Origin: Thecaphora thlaspeos
Lineage: Eukaryota; Basidiomycota; Ustilaginomycetes; Urocystidales; Glomosporiaceae
Assembly (NCBI GenBank): GCA_900291925.1
Contig: UWYS01000019.1
Location: forward strand, 1 to 64,000
Length of the DNA: 64,000 nucleotides
Direction: 5' to 3'
Position 1 is the stretch's first letter, and every line of letters starts with the position of its first letter. Below are positions 1-10,790 of this stretch, piece after piece. Below the pieces are notes generated by a model. It saw nothing but the letters and a program-made list of their open reading frames with translations, was not told the DNA's origin and did no database searches. A program made the position numbers and the translations under genes.

Positions 1-204
1 CCTACCCTAACCCTAACCCTAACCCTAACCCTAACCCTAACCCTAACCCTAACCCTAACCCTAACCCTAACCCTAACCCTAACCCTAACCCTAACCCTAA
101 CCCTAACCCTAACCCTAACCCTAACCCTAACCCTAACCCTAACCCTAACCCTAACCCTAACCCTAACCCTAACCCTAACCCTAACCCTAACCCTAACCCT
201 AACG
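1..204. repeat. Telomere repeat array (CCCTAA)n
   Basis: About 34 near-perfect copies of CCCTAA run from the first base, so the window starts at a chromosome end with the C-rich strand shown 5' to 3'. The first unit lacks one A, which could be an assembly-edge effect. The G-strand repeat TTAGGG is the vertebrate-type repeat shared by many filamentous and basidiomycete fungi. The array stops sharply at about position 204 and unique sequence follows, with no visible degenerate telomere-like or subtelomeric satellite repeat. Confidence 0.99.
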
Positions 205-539
205 GTGAGCTTACAATGACTTCGTCATCAATTTTTTTTTTTATTCAAACTACATTGGGTCAGGTTTAGCCAGGCCAGGACACTTGTATAAAGGTAGCAA
301 AGCCAGATTCCACGGTGCGACAATAAGGAAAGCTCGGCAACCTTTAAACTTCTTCTCGTCCGAGTCATGGCCTCCACTTTCCTCGTTCTTGTCAGCTCGT
401 CGTCCTTCGCGCTCTCCTGGCCGCCACTTCCCTCTCGCTCCACCACCCATCACCACCTTGTCTCGCTCTCTGACATCGTTACTGGTCCGCCATAAGAGCA
501 ACACCAACAACCATCGCCATCATCATCGCCGCCGCCGCT
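205..539. other. Telomere-proximal intergenic stretch and 5' region of the first gene
   Basis: This is unique sequence between the telomere array and the first start codon. It holds a small perfect hairpin (ATGAC-TTC-GTCAT, near 218-230) followed by a T-run, and a TATAAA at about 286-291 that could serve as a TATA box for the gene starting at 540. I see no gene or repeat family in it. Confidence 0.5.
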
Positions 540-2418
540 ATGTCGTTTCCCAGGAGGGCCAGCTGCGCCTCGACAATCGCTCGTTCGGCTCTCCTCTCGC
601 TCACGCCGCACCGCATCGCCTACCCGCCGCGGTCCCAGCGCCCGCTCCGGCCCTTGAGCAGCTCGGCCTCGCTCCTCCGCGTCACGCCTAGCCCTGGCAG
701 CAAGGACGATCCATCCGAGATCGCGACGCCTGGCTTCCAACCGCGACCTTGCTCCTCCGCCGCCTCGACCTCCTCGTCGACTTCTGGCGCCCCGCCGCCT
801 CCCAAGACCGGCCTGACACCGTGTGTCGGCACCCTGTTTATCTCGCTCACCCTGTTTGGCATCGTCGTGACGGGCTACGGCCTGTACGAGTACTATTCTT
901 ACTTCGATTGCTGGCCCAAGGAGCTGCGGGATGACCTCCGCGCGGCACTCAAGTCGCGCAACCGCGGCGACGCGCGCCGGGCCGAGTCCTTCTTCCGCAA
1001 GGCGCTCGACCACGCCCGCCTCTTGAAGGAGCAGGGCAAGCTGGGCAGCGGGAGCGACGTACTCAAGACCAGCGGGATCGCCATTGCGCTGGCGTCGCTG
1101 CTCGAGGACGAGGGACAGCTGGTCGCCGCTTACCAGGTATACGAAGACGCGCTCGACGAGGTGAGGCAGGAGGGCGCATTCGACCCGCTCCTCCAGGCGC
1201 GAGAGGACGGACAGGCGGGCAAAGTGAGGATCCGGAGCAGCAAAAGACAGGAGAGGACGGGCGAGGAGAGGATGCGCGCCGTCGCCATCGCTCAGCGGAT
1301 GGGTGATCTGGCGCAGCTCGACGAAGTCAAGGCGACCCTACCCGACGTCAACGAGGGAAAGCGGGCCGCACGGACGCCCATCACGGGCACGGTCGACTCT
1401 CCGGACCCGGCAGAGCGCAACCTCGTCTGGAGCGTCGAGGAGCTGCTACGCCTCGCGCTGCCGGAAGACGTGCGGCAACGCGCCCTCGACGCTGCAGCAA
1501 CAGGGTCGGAAGAGAGCGGCGGCGGCAGCGTCGATCTCTCGGCCCGCGGATCGTCGCCGCTGCCAGGACAGGCAGAGAGGAACCGCGCTGGAGGGGCGAT
1601 CAGCGAAGAGGACAAGGTGATCATCGCCGACCTCCAGCTCCCGCCCTGGGTGACGCAGCAGGAGATTGGAGCGGCCATCGAGGCGCTGGGAGCTTTCTAC
1701 GCCGGGCGGGGGAAGGCAGAGTACGCCGTCCCACTCTACCTCCAAGCTCTCTCGATCCTGATGCCACCCGCGTCGGCGTCGGCCGCAGCGAGGAGGCAGG
1801 CGACGGTGGCCGACCGCTGTCGTGCCGCGGTGCTGATGAACAACCTCTCGCAGCTGTTCGTCGAGAACACCGTCAATCCCTCATCGTCTGCTGCCCCGAC
1901 TGTGACGTCGGCGTCGAACATGGCGCAGGCCAAGGCGTGGGCGGTCAAGGGCCTGGAGATTGCCGATATCACGGTGAGGAAGGCCGGGTTCGACGGTCCG
2001 GCGCCGGCCAACAGCTCGATCAAGACGGTCGAGGAGACGAGCGAGCAGAGGACGAAGCAGGTGCGGATGGAGTGTCTGCGCGTCCAGATCACGCTGCTGT
2101 TCAACATGGGCGTCATGTCCGAGGTGCGTACCGGATCCCTTCTGTCCCACTTCTATGCCCCATCAATCTTTCGCCGACTGCCCGGTGCTCGTCGGGGCAC
2201 GCGCTGACCCCGCTTTCGGATCCTCTTCCGCTGCTGCGCCGAACGGACAACAGATGACGGGCGACGTCTGCGATGCGCGAAAGTACTACCAGCGCGCGTA
2301 CAAGCAGGCGCAGGTGGCCGACCTGGATGCGGCCAAACAAAAGTCGGCCGCGGCTTTGGCCAAACTGGAGCGGAGAAAGTCGTTGGAAGCGGCGACGACG
2401 GCAGCGGGAGGAAGGTAG
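540..2418 (+). CDS. MGR3: MGR3-like mitochondrial inner-membrane TPR protein
   Basis: The model joins 540..2123 and 2254..2418 and gives 582 aa. The intron has donor GTGCGT, a CTGAC branch-like motif near 2202 and acceptor CAG, in phase 0. The N-terminus is rich in Arg and Ser with few acidic residues, like a mitochondrial presequence. One hydrophobic segment at about residues 95-117 is followed by a Tyr-rich stretch and a helical region resembling TPRs (about 125-180 and 360-420, with a C-terminal TPR-like helix in exon 2). This layout fits Mgr3, a yeast inner-membrane protein that works with the i-AAA protease Yme1 in substrate delivery. The family call rests on layout and the 'FFRKALDHARLL'-type TPR motif, so another mitochondrial TPR protein is possible. 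The start is the ATG that opens the presequence. Confidence 0.7.
2124..2253 (+). other. Intron of the MGR3-like gene
   Basis: This 130-nt GT-AG intron is in phase 0. Without splicing the frame stops at 2207. Splicing restores a C-terminus containing a TPR-type helix (KYYQRAYKQAQ), which supports the join. Confidence 0.75.
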
Positions 2419-3053
2419 GAGAGTCAAAGAGAAGGAAGAAGGAGACAGAAGCGTGCCGAACGAGAGTGAACAGGTGTGTGTCCGGTGCCTTGCCGCCAAA
2501 CGTCACCGGTCAGACAGACCAGCGCCGCGTCGAGCGAGCGGGACGTGGTGTCCGACGTGGCCAGCGGGCAGCGAAGTCAGCGTGGAGACGAGATGTATGC
2601 GGGCGATAGAATTAGACACCTCGTCAAGCCTCCCCTTCCCTACCCTTCCTGATAGAGAGGGTGTAACTGTTGGTGACAGGTCTGTCGAGAGGAGGTTTGG
2701 CGTGCTCGACGAGCTTGGTGCGAGGGCGTCAGGGTTCGACGGCCGAGTCCCGAGGAGTCGCTGGACAAAGAATGGGCCGCTGCAAATTTTCGCCGGGATT
2801 TCTTCGAGGCGCGTGGTGCCTCTCTCTGCAACCCTCGCGCCCTCCGCTCCACCGCGGGCGAGGACGAGGACGAGCATGGTTGAACCCTCCCGCTCTTCCT
2901 GTCGCTCGCCGGCAACCACCACCTCCGCCTTTCCCTCTATCAACCAGCCACCTACAATCGATTGATTGTCACATTGCATTTCCATCCACTCACTCTTTCC
3001 GCCTCCCGTCCCACCACCGCGTGCGCCGCACCAGTAGAGACGCCGACACAGCT
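2419..3053. other. Intergenic stretch between the MGR3-like gene and BMT2
   Basis: This 635-bp gap lies between two genes on the same strand. Open frames on both strands are long only because of the high GC content and match no recognisable family. The last roughly 150 bp are rich in CT tracts, as expected for a fungal promoter and 5' leader. I see no gene here. Confidence 0.5.
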
Positions 3054-4359
3054 ATGTCGACATCACCACCGCCAGCGGCCGTGCCGAGCGAGACGCTAAA
3101 GATCACGACGCCCAAGACGAAGAAGGCCGTCGACGGCGTGGTGGAGGACCATCCGACCATCGCGGGCGCGAAGCTCCTCATCACCTCTGACGGCAAGAAG
3201 AAGCTATTGCGCACAAGAGGCAAGCGCGGCGGAGCCAAGAATAAGAAGAAGACGACGTCCAGCAGCGCGGCCGACTCGTCCAAGGCGACGGCGGGTGGCA
3301 AAGTGACAAAGGAAGGCAAGGTCAAGAAGGACGGTGCAAAGAAGGCAAAGGAAGAGGCGAGCGAGCATTCCATTCGGATCGCAAAGTACCACACGCTGGA
3401 AAAGGAGCTCGCCAGGACGACCGACGAGAGGGAGAGGGAGAGGATCAAGAAGGAGCAGGAGAAGCTGGGCGGGCTCGAGGCCTACCAGAAGGACTCGCTC
3501 AAGGGCGGCGATCGGCTCAAGGGAGGTGAGAGCGGCAAGTGGTGTGCCGAGCAGCTCGAGAAGATTCGGGGGAAGAAGGATGTGAGTGCTGCCATTCGCT
3601 TCCTGAAGCGCGTGGGAGCCTACTTCCACGGAGACTGCGACGCTAACGTGAACCTGCCCTCATCCCTTTCCCGTCCGCCTCCACGCGCCGCCTGGTCTTC
3701 TACCTCACAGATGCGCCTGCTCGACGTCGGAGCGATCGCAGGGACAAGCTACGAGAAGTTCCCCTGGATCAAGACGACCTCGATCGACCTCAACCCTGGC
3801 TCGGACAAGGTGGAGAAGTACGACTTTTTCGATTACCCCAAGCCGGCCAACGAGACGGACAAGTTCGAGGTCGTGGCCCTCAGCCTGGTGCTCAACTTTG
3901 TCGGCGATCTCCGGAAGAGAGGTGTGTATCCGCTTGCCGCGCCCTTGGTGGTGGGCCCGCTCTCGATGAATTCGCGCTCTGACTGAAAGGCGGCTCGGTC
4001 CTCCTCGCCCTCCCTTGCCCTTCTCTGCCGTTCTTGCGACCCCGCCAGGCGAGATGCTCCTGCACGCGCACCACTACCTACGACCGGGTGGCTACCTCTA
4101 CCTCGTCCTTCCGCTATCGTGCGTGACAAACTCTCGCTACCTGACATACGACCACATGCGTGCCATCGTCTCGAGCGCGGGCTACGAGACGGTGGTGCAG
4201 GACGACTCGAAGCGCCTGACGCGCTGGCTGCTCAAGCGCAAGAAGTCGCCGCGCAACAAGTGGGACAGGGAGGTCTACAGGAAGAAGGAGCTCGTCGGCG
4301 GTGCCTTTAGGAACAACTTTGCCATCTGCATGGGCGGAGACGACGACAAGAAGAAGTAG
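3054..4359 (+). CDS. BMT2: 25S rRNA adenine-N1 methyltransferase (Bmt2 family)
   Basis: Joining 3054..3581, 3711..3921 and 4049..4359 gives 349 aa, close to the length of yeast Bmt2, which N1-methylates one adenine of 25S rRNA in the nucleolus using S-adenosylmethionine. The first about 125 residues are a Lys-rich nucleolar-type tail. The family signatures follow: a GLEAYQKxSLKGG-type block with Lys-Trp soon after (about 145-165), the SAM-binding segment LLDVGAI at about 179-185, an acidic-loop 'SIDLNP' motif, and LRPGGYLYLVLPLSCV near residue 260. Intron 1 has a CTAAC branch site and happens to keep the frame open. Intron 2 is in phase 1. The spliced protein is continuous through all the signatures. 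Neighbouring genes suggest no operon-like link. Confidence 0.9.
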
Positions 4360-5918
4360 AATGGCGGCGGTGGCGGTGTGGGACGGGCGGAGGATGGTGG
4401 CGAGGGCGTCGGTATTGTCTTGTTCTGCAGCGCGGCTGAATGCGACCGTGCTTTCGCACTCACACAGAGAGAGAGCGAGAGGAAGAGGGAGGGCGAGAGA
4501 GAGGGCGAGAAAGAAAACGAGAGGGAGCGAGGGCAAGAGATAGCGCAACAAGCTCGACGATCGCATCCTTGCTTGCGGCCATTGTTTTTGCGCATTGCGC
4601 CGTAGCGTCGCGGCTGGCGGCAGCGTCGGCTTGCGACGCTAACGAAGAAGAGTCTCGGCCTGCCCTGCTTGCATCGGATCTGGTCCGACGGCACGACGAG
4701 CGAGCCTGGTCTGAGCAAGCACGATACGATGATGGATGGCCATGCCGTCGCAGCCCTGCTGCTCCAAGGCCGCTGGTTTAGCGTGTCGTGGCGGGCGAGG
4801 TGCGGCGGCGTACACTTGGCGGCGAGTCCGCCGGTCGGCATCAAGGTCGGAAGGCTTCCGGACCTCCGGGGGAAGCCGAGCGAGTGAGCAACGACGCTTC
4901 CCTCTCCGGGCTCATCCGACAACGACGGTGACGCCGACGACGACAAGTCACCCGCTGCTCCCCTCTTGCATCTTCGGCCTCGCCGCCTCACCTCGCTGGC
5001 TCGCTCTGGCCTGGCTCGCCCTGGCCTGGCTCGCCGCGTCGCGATGCACGGACTACAGGACTCTCCACTGCGCGTGCTTAATGCATGTGCATGTGCATGC
5101 TTGGCTTGGCGTGGTTGGGCTAATTAAGGCTGAGTCGCTGGATATCGAGCAAGGGCCCTTCTCTGAGACCCCCGCCCCCCCGGGGTCCTCCTCCTTTCTT
5201 TCCCCTCTTCTCCTGCTCAGCCCTCGTTTCCCCCGTCGACCTCACTTCCATCACCCTCACTCGCTCACCAACGATCACCTTGCCCCGCGCTAACGCATTG
5301 GCCTCGGTACGCCCCCTTTCTCTTCTGCGGCCACCACTCCACCGCTACAGCGAAGCCGCTTCTGCCATTGTTGCCACTACTGTTTGGGCGGCAGGAGAGG
5401 TCGAGCAACACGGGGCGCTCTTCTCGTCGGAACGCCACCGCCATAATGACGTCCTCGCTGTCCTCGCCTTCGGCCGGTCCCTCGGACACACTAGCACTCC
5501 GCATCTCACCGCAGCTCTTCGACGTGCTCATCGAGCTCTGCACGGGCATCCTCCCCCCCCCTACCTTGTCGGCATTCCGTATAGCTGCCTAGAACCCTTT
5601 GCAGAGGCCTTGATCCGCCTCGAGAACGGGCTCTCCTTGCCGCAAAGCCTCGAGCGCGACTACGCCCGACCCCTTCCAGGTCGCGATCCGTATGGCCGCT
5701 TGAGGTTCGAGCCGCGCCCCATCTCCCTCGCCGGCTGCCAAGCCTTCCACCGCTCGCTGATCCATCTCGGCCTCAAGATCCTCGACTCTTTCCTCTGCGT
5801 CTTCCCCTCTTTCGAGGTCGACGACAATGACGACGATACCGGAGGCAGAGCAAGGAATATAAAGCCGCCATACGGCCGCTTACCGAGGTCATTCCGGCTC
5901 GACACCGACCCTGCCGTC
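4360..5918. other. Intergenic stretch upstream of the DUF4246 gene
   Basis: The sequence begins with a purine-rich GA tract (about 4455-4545). It then has a short imperfect direct repeat of CTGGCTCGCCCTGGC type (about 5005-5035) and CATG-rich sequence near 5082-5100. An ATG at 5446 opens a 48-aa frame that could be an upstream exon of the next gene, but I cannot join it with confidence. A TATAAA lies at 5858-5863, about 56 bp before the ATG chosen for the DUF4246 gene. No other gene is recognisable. Confidence 0.4.
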
Positions 5919-8359
5919 ATGGCCGAGGGACAGCCGGCCTCGAGTACGCTCCAGCACCTCGGCTTGGGCATCGTGGCCAGGCGGTCGTGGAGAGCGACGC
6001 CGGACACCGTCCAGCACTGCAGTGATCCGTACACGTTCGCCCACATTAACCACCTCGAGGACGACGGCACCTGGCTCCGCGATCCGGACCGCTTTGCCCA
6101 GTTGCTCGCCGAACTCCAACGCCAAGGGTCCCCGCCGGATGACGTTTTGACGATCGCCGGCTTCCTGGCTGCCCACATGCTCGGCGGCGGACCGACGGGT
6201 TACCAGCATATACACGACCATGCCTACTTCCATGCCCCCGGCGTTGTGTTCGAGGCGACCGAGCCCTTGACCGCCGCCGAGCGCGCCGTCAACGCCTGCA
6301 TCCAGGCCCTCGTCGCCGACAAGCCCGAGTGAAAGGCCAAGGTGCACGACGACGCCATCGCCGCCAAGTGGAGGGACGAGGTCATCGAGCAGCGCGGCTT
6401 CTCGCCCGGCCAGGCCGACTATATGGTCGCCAAGCTGCGCTGGATGGCCTCAAAGCCGGTCCGCGCAGGCGTCGAGCACACCGGCGTTCTGGGCGTCTTC
6501 ATCTCAGACACGCTCGTCGACCGGCAGACGGCCTCGGAGCTGGCCGACAAGCTCGCGGCGTACGCCGAGGCGATCCCCGAGCCCAGACGAGACTACCACC
6601 CGCGCTCCGACGACCAGGTATGGAACCTTTGCCATCCGTCGCTCTTCCCTCTGCACTCATCCACGCCCGTCCTCCCCACACGCTTCTCCAGTTGCGTCGA
6701 CGGTCAGCCTTCCCCGCTCGCTAGCAATGCTACCATGCTGCTCTGCCGGCTGCATCAGGGCAAAGAGAACCCGGCGGGAGCCGCACTGGGGGCGGGAGCG
6801 GTGTCGTCGGGTCAAGACGCAGGAGCAGCCTTCAAGCCCCCTTATCCGCCAACCCTGCAGGGGATCCGGACAGCCATGCCGTCCCTGCCAAAGTGTACCT
6901 CTTATGGCGTCCGGCCCAGGACCGACGTCCGGTACCATTGGATCCCCGCCGAGATCTGCACGGGCGCCGCCCAGAACGATAAGCCCTCGGCCGCCTTCCT
7001 CTCTTACATCAACGGCCTCTCGCCCTTTGAGGCCGGCAGCCGGGCGCTGTACAATCCTCTGGCCGCAACATTCGCCTCAATGCTCCCGCTCTTCGAAGGC
7101 GTGCTGGCCTTGTTCCCGCTGCGCGGTGACACCGCCTTCTTCTCGCCCACCGGCACACCGTTCTCCAACGAGGTCCCCAACAGCCGCATGGAGGCGCTCT
7201 ATGCCGAGTTCTTTGCGCCTTCGCTGGACGACGTCAAGCGGTCGCTAGAGGGCGTCGATCTGTCGACTTTCACCAACTACGACTGGTGCGAGGACGACGA
7301 AGACAAGCTCGAGAACATCGCAGAGGACCGGTGGGAAGAGGAGAAGGAATTCGTCCGGCCGCCCGTCGCGCCGTTCGAGCCGCCGACGCTGCGCAAGGTC
7401 GAGCTGGGCGGCATGACGCTGCAGGTGATTGTCAAGGTCTCGACCATCCTGCTCACGCCGGAGAAGCCGGCGTACGCCGGCGGGTCGTGGCACCTCGAGG
7501 GCACCGAGGGCGAGCACATCTGTGCGACGGGAATCCACTACCTCGATAGCGAAAACGTGACCGACGCCAGCCTCTCGTTCCGGCTTGCGGTCGACGCCGA
7601 AGAGCTGACGATGCGCCCGGAGCAGAACAAATGGGAGCATCTGATCAACCTGTATGGCATCGAGCAGGAGCAGAGCGCGACCAACCAGCCGCTCGGCTCG
7701 GTGCGGACGCGGGCGGGCCACAGCATCGCCTTCGCCAACGCGCTTCAGCACAAGCTGTCGGGCTTCGAGCTGATCGACAGGACCAAGACGGGGCACCGCA
7801 CCATTGTACTGTTCTGGCTGATCGATCCGGCCAACCCAATTGTGTCGACAGCGAGGGTGATGCCGCAGCAGGTTGAGTGGCTGAAGCAGGCGACGAGCGA
7901 CATGGCAAGCGATCCGAGGAGCCGGTTCTCGACGCTGCCGCCCGAGCGTGAGTCGAGTCGAGGCTAGGCAGAGGGGCCCAGCCAGGCAGCTCTGGGCGGT
8001 GGACGGCGAAAAAGAGCAACTGTCAAGCTGACATCGCCCTCCTTCCACCGCCTGGTCACTCATCATCCTTTGTTCCATCTCCTTCGGCTTGAACCATGGA
8101 CCGACTTCCCGTTGTCTCACGCATCTTTGATGCGCTCGACGAGCTCGTTGAAGCCGACGAGCTCGAACCCGGCCTGCCCGCGCCGCTGTTCTCTTTGCCC
8201 TCGTCTTGGTCAGCGTCTTCGACGCTGACCAAGTCTTACCAGACGAGCCGGGCGGACGCGCTTCGGTATCGGCTTGAGCTGATGGACCAGCGGACGGCAC
8301 TGACGGATCGGGACAACGAGGAGCGCTTCGAGGATGTCTTTTCATTCTGCGAGCATTGA
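5919..8359 (+). pseudogene. DUF4246-family gene interrupted by an in-frame TGA
   Basis: Two long frames, 5919-6329 and 6333-7947, lie in the same phase and are separated only by TGA at 6330-6332. The spot reads ...DKPE-stop-KAKV; in the family as I know it a Trp is typical here, so a TGG-to-TGA change is the simplest explanation. Downstream are DUF4246 hallmarks: HPSLFPL, SYINGLSPFE, and GGSWHLEG followed by EHICATGIHYLDSENV. An intron at 7948-8213 (GTGAGT donor, pyrimidine-rich acceptor, phase 1) leads to a final exon with the typical ALRYRLELM and FSFCEH ending. DUF4246 has no settled biochemical role. The stretch 6640-6850 aligns less well and may hide an unrecognised intron or decay. The ATG at 5919 is the first in-frame Met. 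No intron of reasonable length removes the TGA, so the locus is either a pseudogene or carries a sequencing error. Confidence 0.72.
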
Positions 8360-9737
8360 TGCGCCAGAGAAAGGGGCGCTGATGCCGTTACGCGGTCCAC
8401 GGCTTTGTACGTGGTAGGACGGTCAACATATACCCTCCCAGCGCCTTTCCCGAGCTCTAGGCGCAGGCGAAGCGGGGGTCGAGCAAGGCTAGCCTCATGC
8501 ATGCGGGTCGCGGCGAGTCGGTATGCTGCGAGGATGGGTGGAGGTGGGGTTGGTGATGATCGAAAGCGTGGGCATCGGCGATGATGATGCTAGCTGCGCT
8601 GGACGGTGCAAAGACGACTGGGATCTATGGCGACTGCCAGCAGCAGGCACGACAGGGACGGCACCTTGGCTGTTGCTCTCTGTTCAGCACTGTAGCGGCG
8701 GTGTACGCTGCGTGCATCTTGGACGTAGGACGTCGTGCGGCCCTTGGCTATCGGAAGGCGCAGCGACGGGTAGAGGGCAAACGACGGTCGGTGGTGTGGT
8801 GATTCGAAGTGAAAGAGGGAAGGCGGAGGACAAGAGGCCTCGGGGACGTCAAACAACGAACAATCTACAGTAGGTCGCGCGCTTGCGAACGTCTTGAACC
8901 TGGTCGCCTAGAAAAGCGAGCATACGTTGGTTTGGCGCGCTTGAGCGTGCTGGCGGCGCGCTTCGACTTGCGAAGCCTGTCACGTCCAACTCCGACTCGT
9001 TTACAGCTCCGTTGATTATGCGGAGAAAGAGACGGGTCGGACGTTGATCGATGCATTGACGAGGCAAGACTTGGTACACTGCACTAGGGCAAGGAGATGT
9101 CAGGAGTACCTTGTGGGAATAACAGGCGAGATGGCCATGGCAACCTGGACGCCGCACTGGCTTTTCACGAGACAAGCGTAAGCGACGAGCGCTACAGTAT
9201 GTACTACTTACCACCTGCGCTCGCCTGCTTCCTCGCCTGCTTTCATCCCGACCGACCGATGGACCCATGGACTGTCAGGCCAAGCGCATCGCGACAAGCA
9301 CTGCCCAGGCGCAGACGAGTCAGCTGCTTGGGACGAGAGTACAGAACAGTACTGGTAAGTATCAAGTTGTAACGGGACTGTTGGCGCTGAGGCACTGTGC
9401 AAGGGTCAAGGTCGTTTAAGGTGTTCGTGAGAGCAGAGGCCCTGCATCCCATCACAGTATACACCTCATACACAGCGCGATCCCGCCGCACCCACAACAA
9501 GAGTAAGGTCAACTTACATAGTGTAGATGAATCTTGGTCCTACCCATCATCTCATTCTCCTTCCCAACCCCTTCCCTCTTTCTCCCTCGCTCCCTAGCTT
9601 TCCTCCCCAATCCTTTCCCCCTCGCTCCCTAGCTTCCCTCCCCCCTTGACTGCGCATCCTCGCACTGCGCTCCAGCCGACTTGACTCCACTCGAACAGAC
9701 TCCCCTCCCCTCCCCTTGTTGTCCGCACACGATCAAC
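8360..9737. other. Intergenic stretch between the DUF4246 locus and the lipase gene
   Basis: These 1.4 kb lack a recognisable gene. The open frames are short, overlap on both strands and have no family signature. The last about 200 bp before the lipase start are strongly pyrimidine-rich (TCCCTCGCTCCCTAGC appears twice, at about 9585-9635), which looks like promoter and leader sequence. Confidence 0.45.
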
Positions 9738-10790
9738 ATGCTCTTCGCAGCGCGTTCGCTCGTCGCCTCGCTGCTCGTGGTACCGCTCGCGCTGGCCGTT
9801 CCGACAGCGGTCAAGCGTGCCGCCTCGGTCCCGCCGACGGTCGATGCGCCCTTCTCCGTCTCGACCGCCGTCATGGAAGGTGCAATCCAGTGTCCCAAGG
9901 GCATCCAGGGTCGTGCGGGCGGCGTTGTCTTTCTCGTCCACGGCACGGGCAGCACGGGCCGTGAGTCGTGGGGTTCCGGGCCTTACTCTACTCTCCTGCC
10001 GGACCTCGATCCGGGCTTTGACATCTGCTGGGTCGATCTACCGCACCGAAGCCAGCAGGACGTCCAGATCTCGGCAGAGTACGTCGCCTACGGCGTACAG
10101 TACCTCGCGCCCAAGTCCAAGACGGGCAGGGTCAACGTGGTCGGACACAGCCAGGGTAACCTCAACATCCAGTGGGCCCTCACGTTCTGGCCGCACGCGG
10201 CGAGGAGCAAGGTGGCCTCGTTCGTCAGCCTCGCCGGCGACTTCAAGGGCACGCTCATCCTTGCCCCTATCTGCTCTTCGGACAAGCTGCTGCTCGGCGG
10301 CTGCCCGGAAGCTGTGATCCAGCAGACGACCAACAGCAACTTCCTCCGAACGCTCGCAAAGGCCACCGGTGGCAACGCCGTCATGCCCACCGCGTCCGTC
10401 TACACCATCTACGACGAATTCATCACGCCCGAATTGGGACCCGGCGCTACGTCGGTGATCGGCAAGGCCTCGCTCTACCCTCTTCAGGACTTTGACATCT
10501 GCAAGCCGATCCACGTGGCCGAACACTTTAGCATGATCATCGATCCGGCCGCCTTTGACATCGCCTACAAGACCATCAAGGCGGGCAAGCCCATCGAGCG
10601 TTCGCAGTTCGACAAGAAGTCCTGCTTCGACTTCTTCTACGGCATCGGTCTCAACAACACCCTGACAAAGATCCCCGGCTTGCTAGAGGCAGTCTTTAAC
10701 GACGTCATTTCGTTCCCCACGGCCGACGTCGCCAAGGCCGAACCGGCCATCAAGGCGTACGCACAGCCCTACGCTCCCGCGTCGGCCTGA
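9738..10790 (+). CDS. Secreted lipase of the Candida antarctica lipase B type
   Basis: A single exon encodes 350 aa. Residues 1-20 are a signal peptide (hydrophobic core LVASLLVVPLALA), followed by a short propeptide that may end near the basic KR at residues 26-27. The fold is alpha/beta hydrolase: oxyanion segment HGTGSTG (Thr70), nucleophile elbow GHSQG (Ser138), Asp226 in YDEFITP, and His263 in VAEH. These positions and the ending EPAIKAYAQPYA follow CalB closely; CalB precursor is 342 aa. The nucleophile motif is GHSQG rather than CalB's TWSQG. The enzyme should hydrolyse ester bonds of lipids outside the cell. Even Cys spacing suggests disulfides. The gene neighbours another secreted hydrolase on the opposite strand, with converging 3' ends. 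Confidence 0.92.
   Translation: MLFAARSLVASLLVVPLALAVPTAVKRAASVPPTVDAPFSVSTAVMEGAIQCPKGIQGRAGGVVFLVHGTGSTGRESWGSGPYSTLLPDLDPGFDICWVDLPHRSQQDVQISAEYVAYGVQYLAPKSKTGRVNVVGHSQGNLNIQWALTFWPHAARSKVASFVSLAGDFKGTLILAPICSSDKLLLGGCPEAVIQQTTNSNFLRTLAKATGGNAVMPTASVYTIYDEFITPELGPGATSVIGKASLYPLQDFDICKPIHVAEHFSMIIDPAAFDIAYKTIKAGKPIERSQFDKKSCFDFFYGIGLNNTLTKIPGLLEAVFNDVISFPTADVAKAEPAIKAYAQPYAPASA

Noticed and set aside
218..240. Hairpin followed by a T-run resembling an intrinsic terminator
   Set aside because: This is a fungal nuclear sequence, where such terminators are not used by RNA polymerase II; the hairpin has only a five-base stem.
5280..5918. Upstream extension of the DUF4246 frame beginning at a TTG
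   Set aside because: There is no ATG in this frame before 5919 and the residues do not resemble the family N-terminus.
8096..8242. Separate small gene starting with ATG at 8096
   Set aside because: Its C-terminal half is the conserved DUF4246 ending; splicing 7947 to 8214 joins it in phase to the upstream exon, so it is part of that locus.
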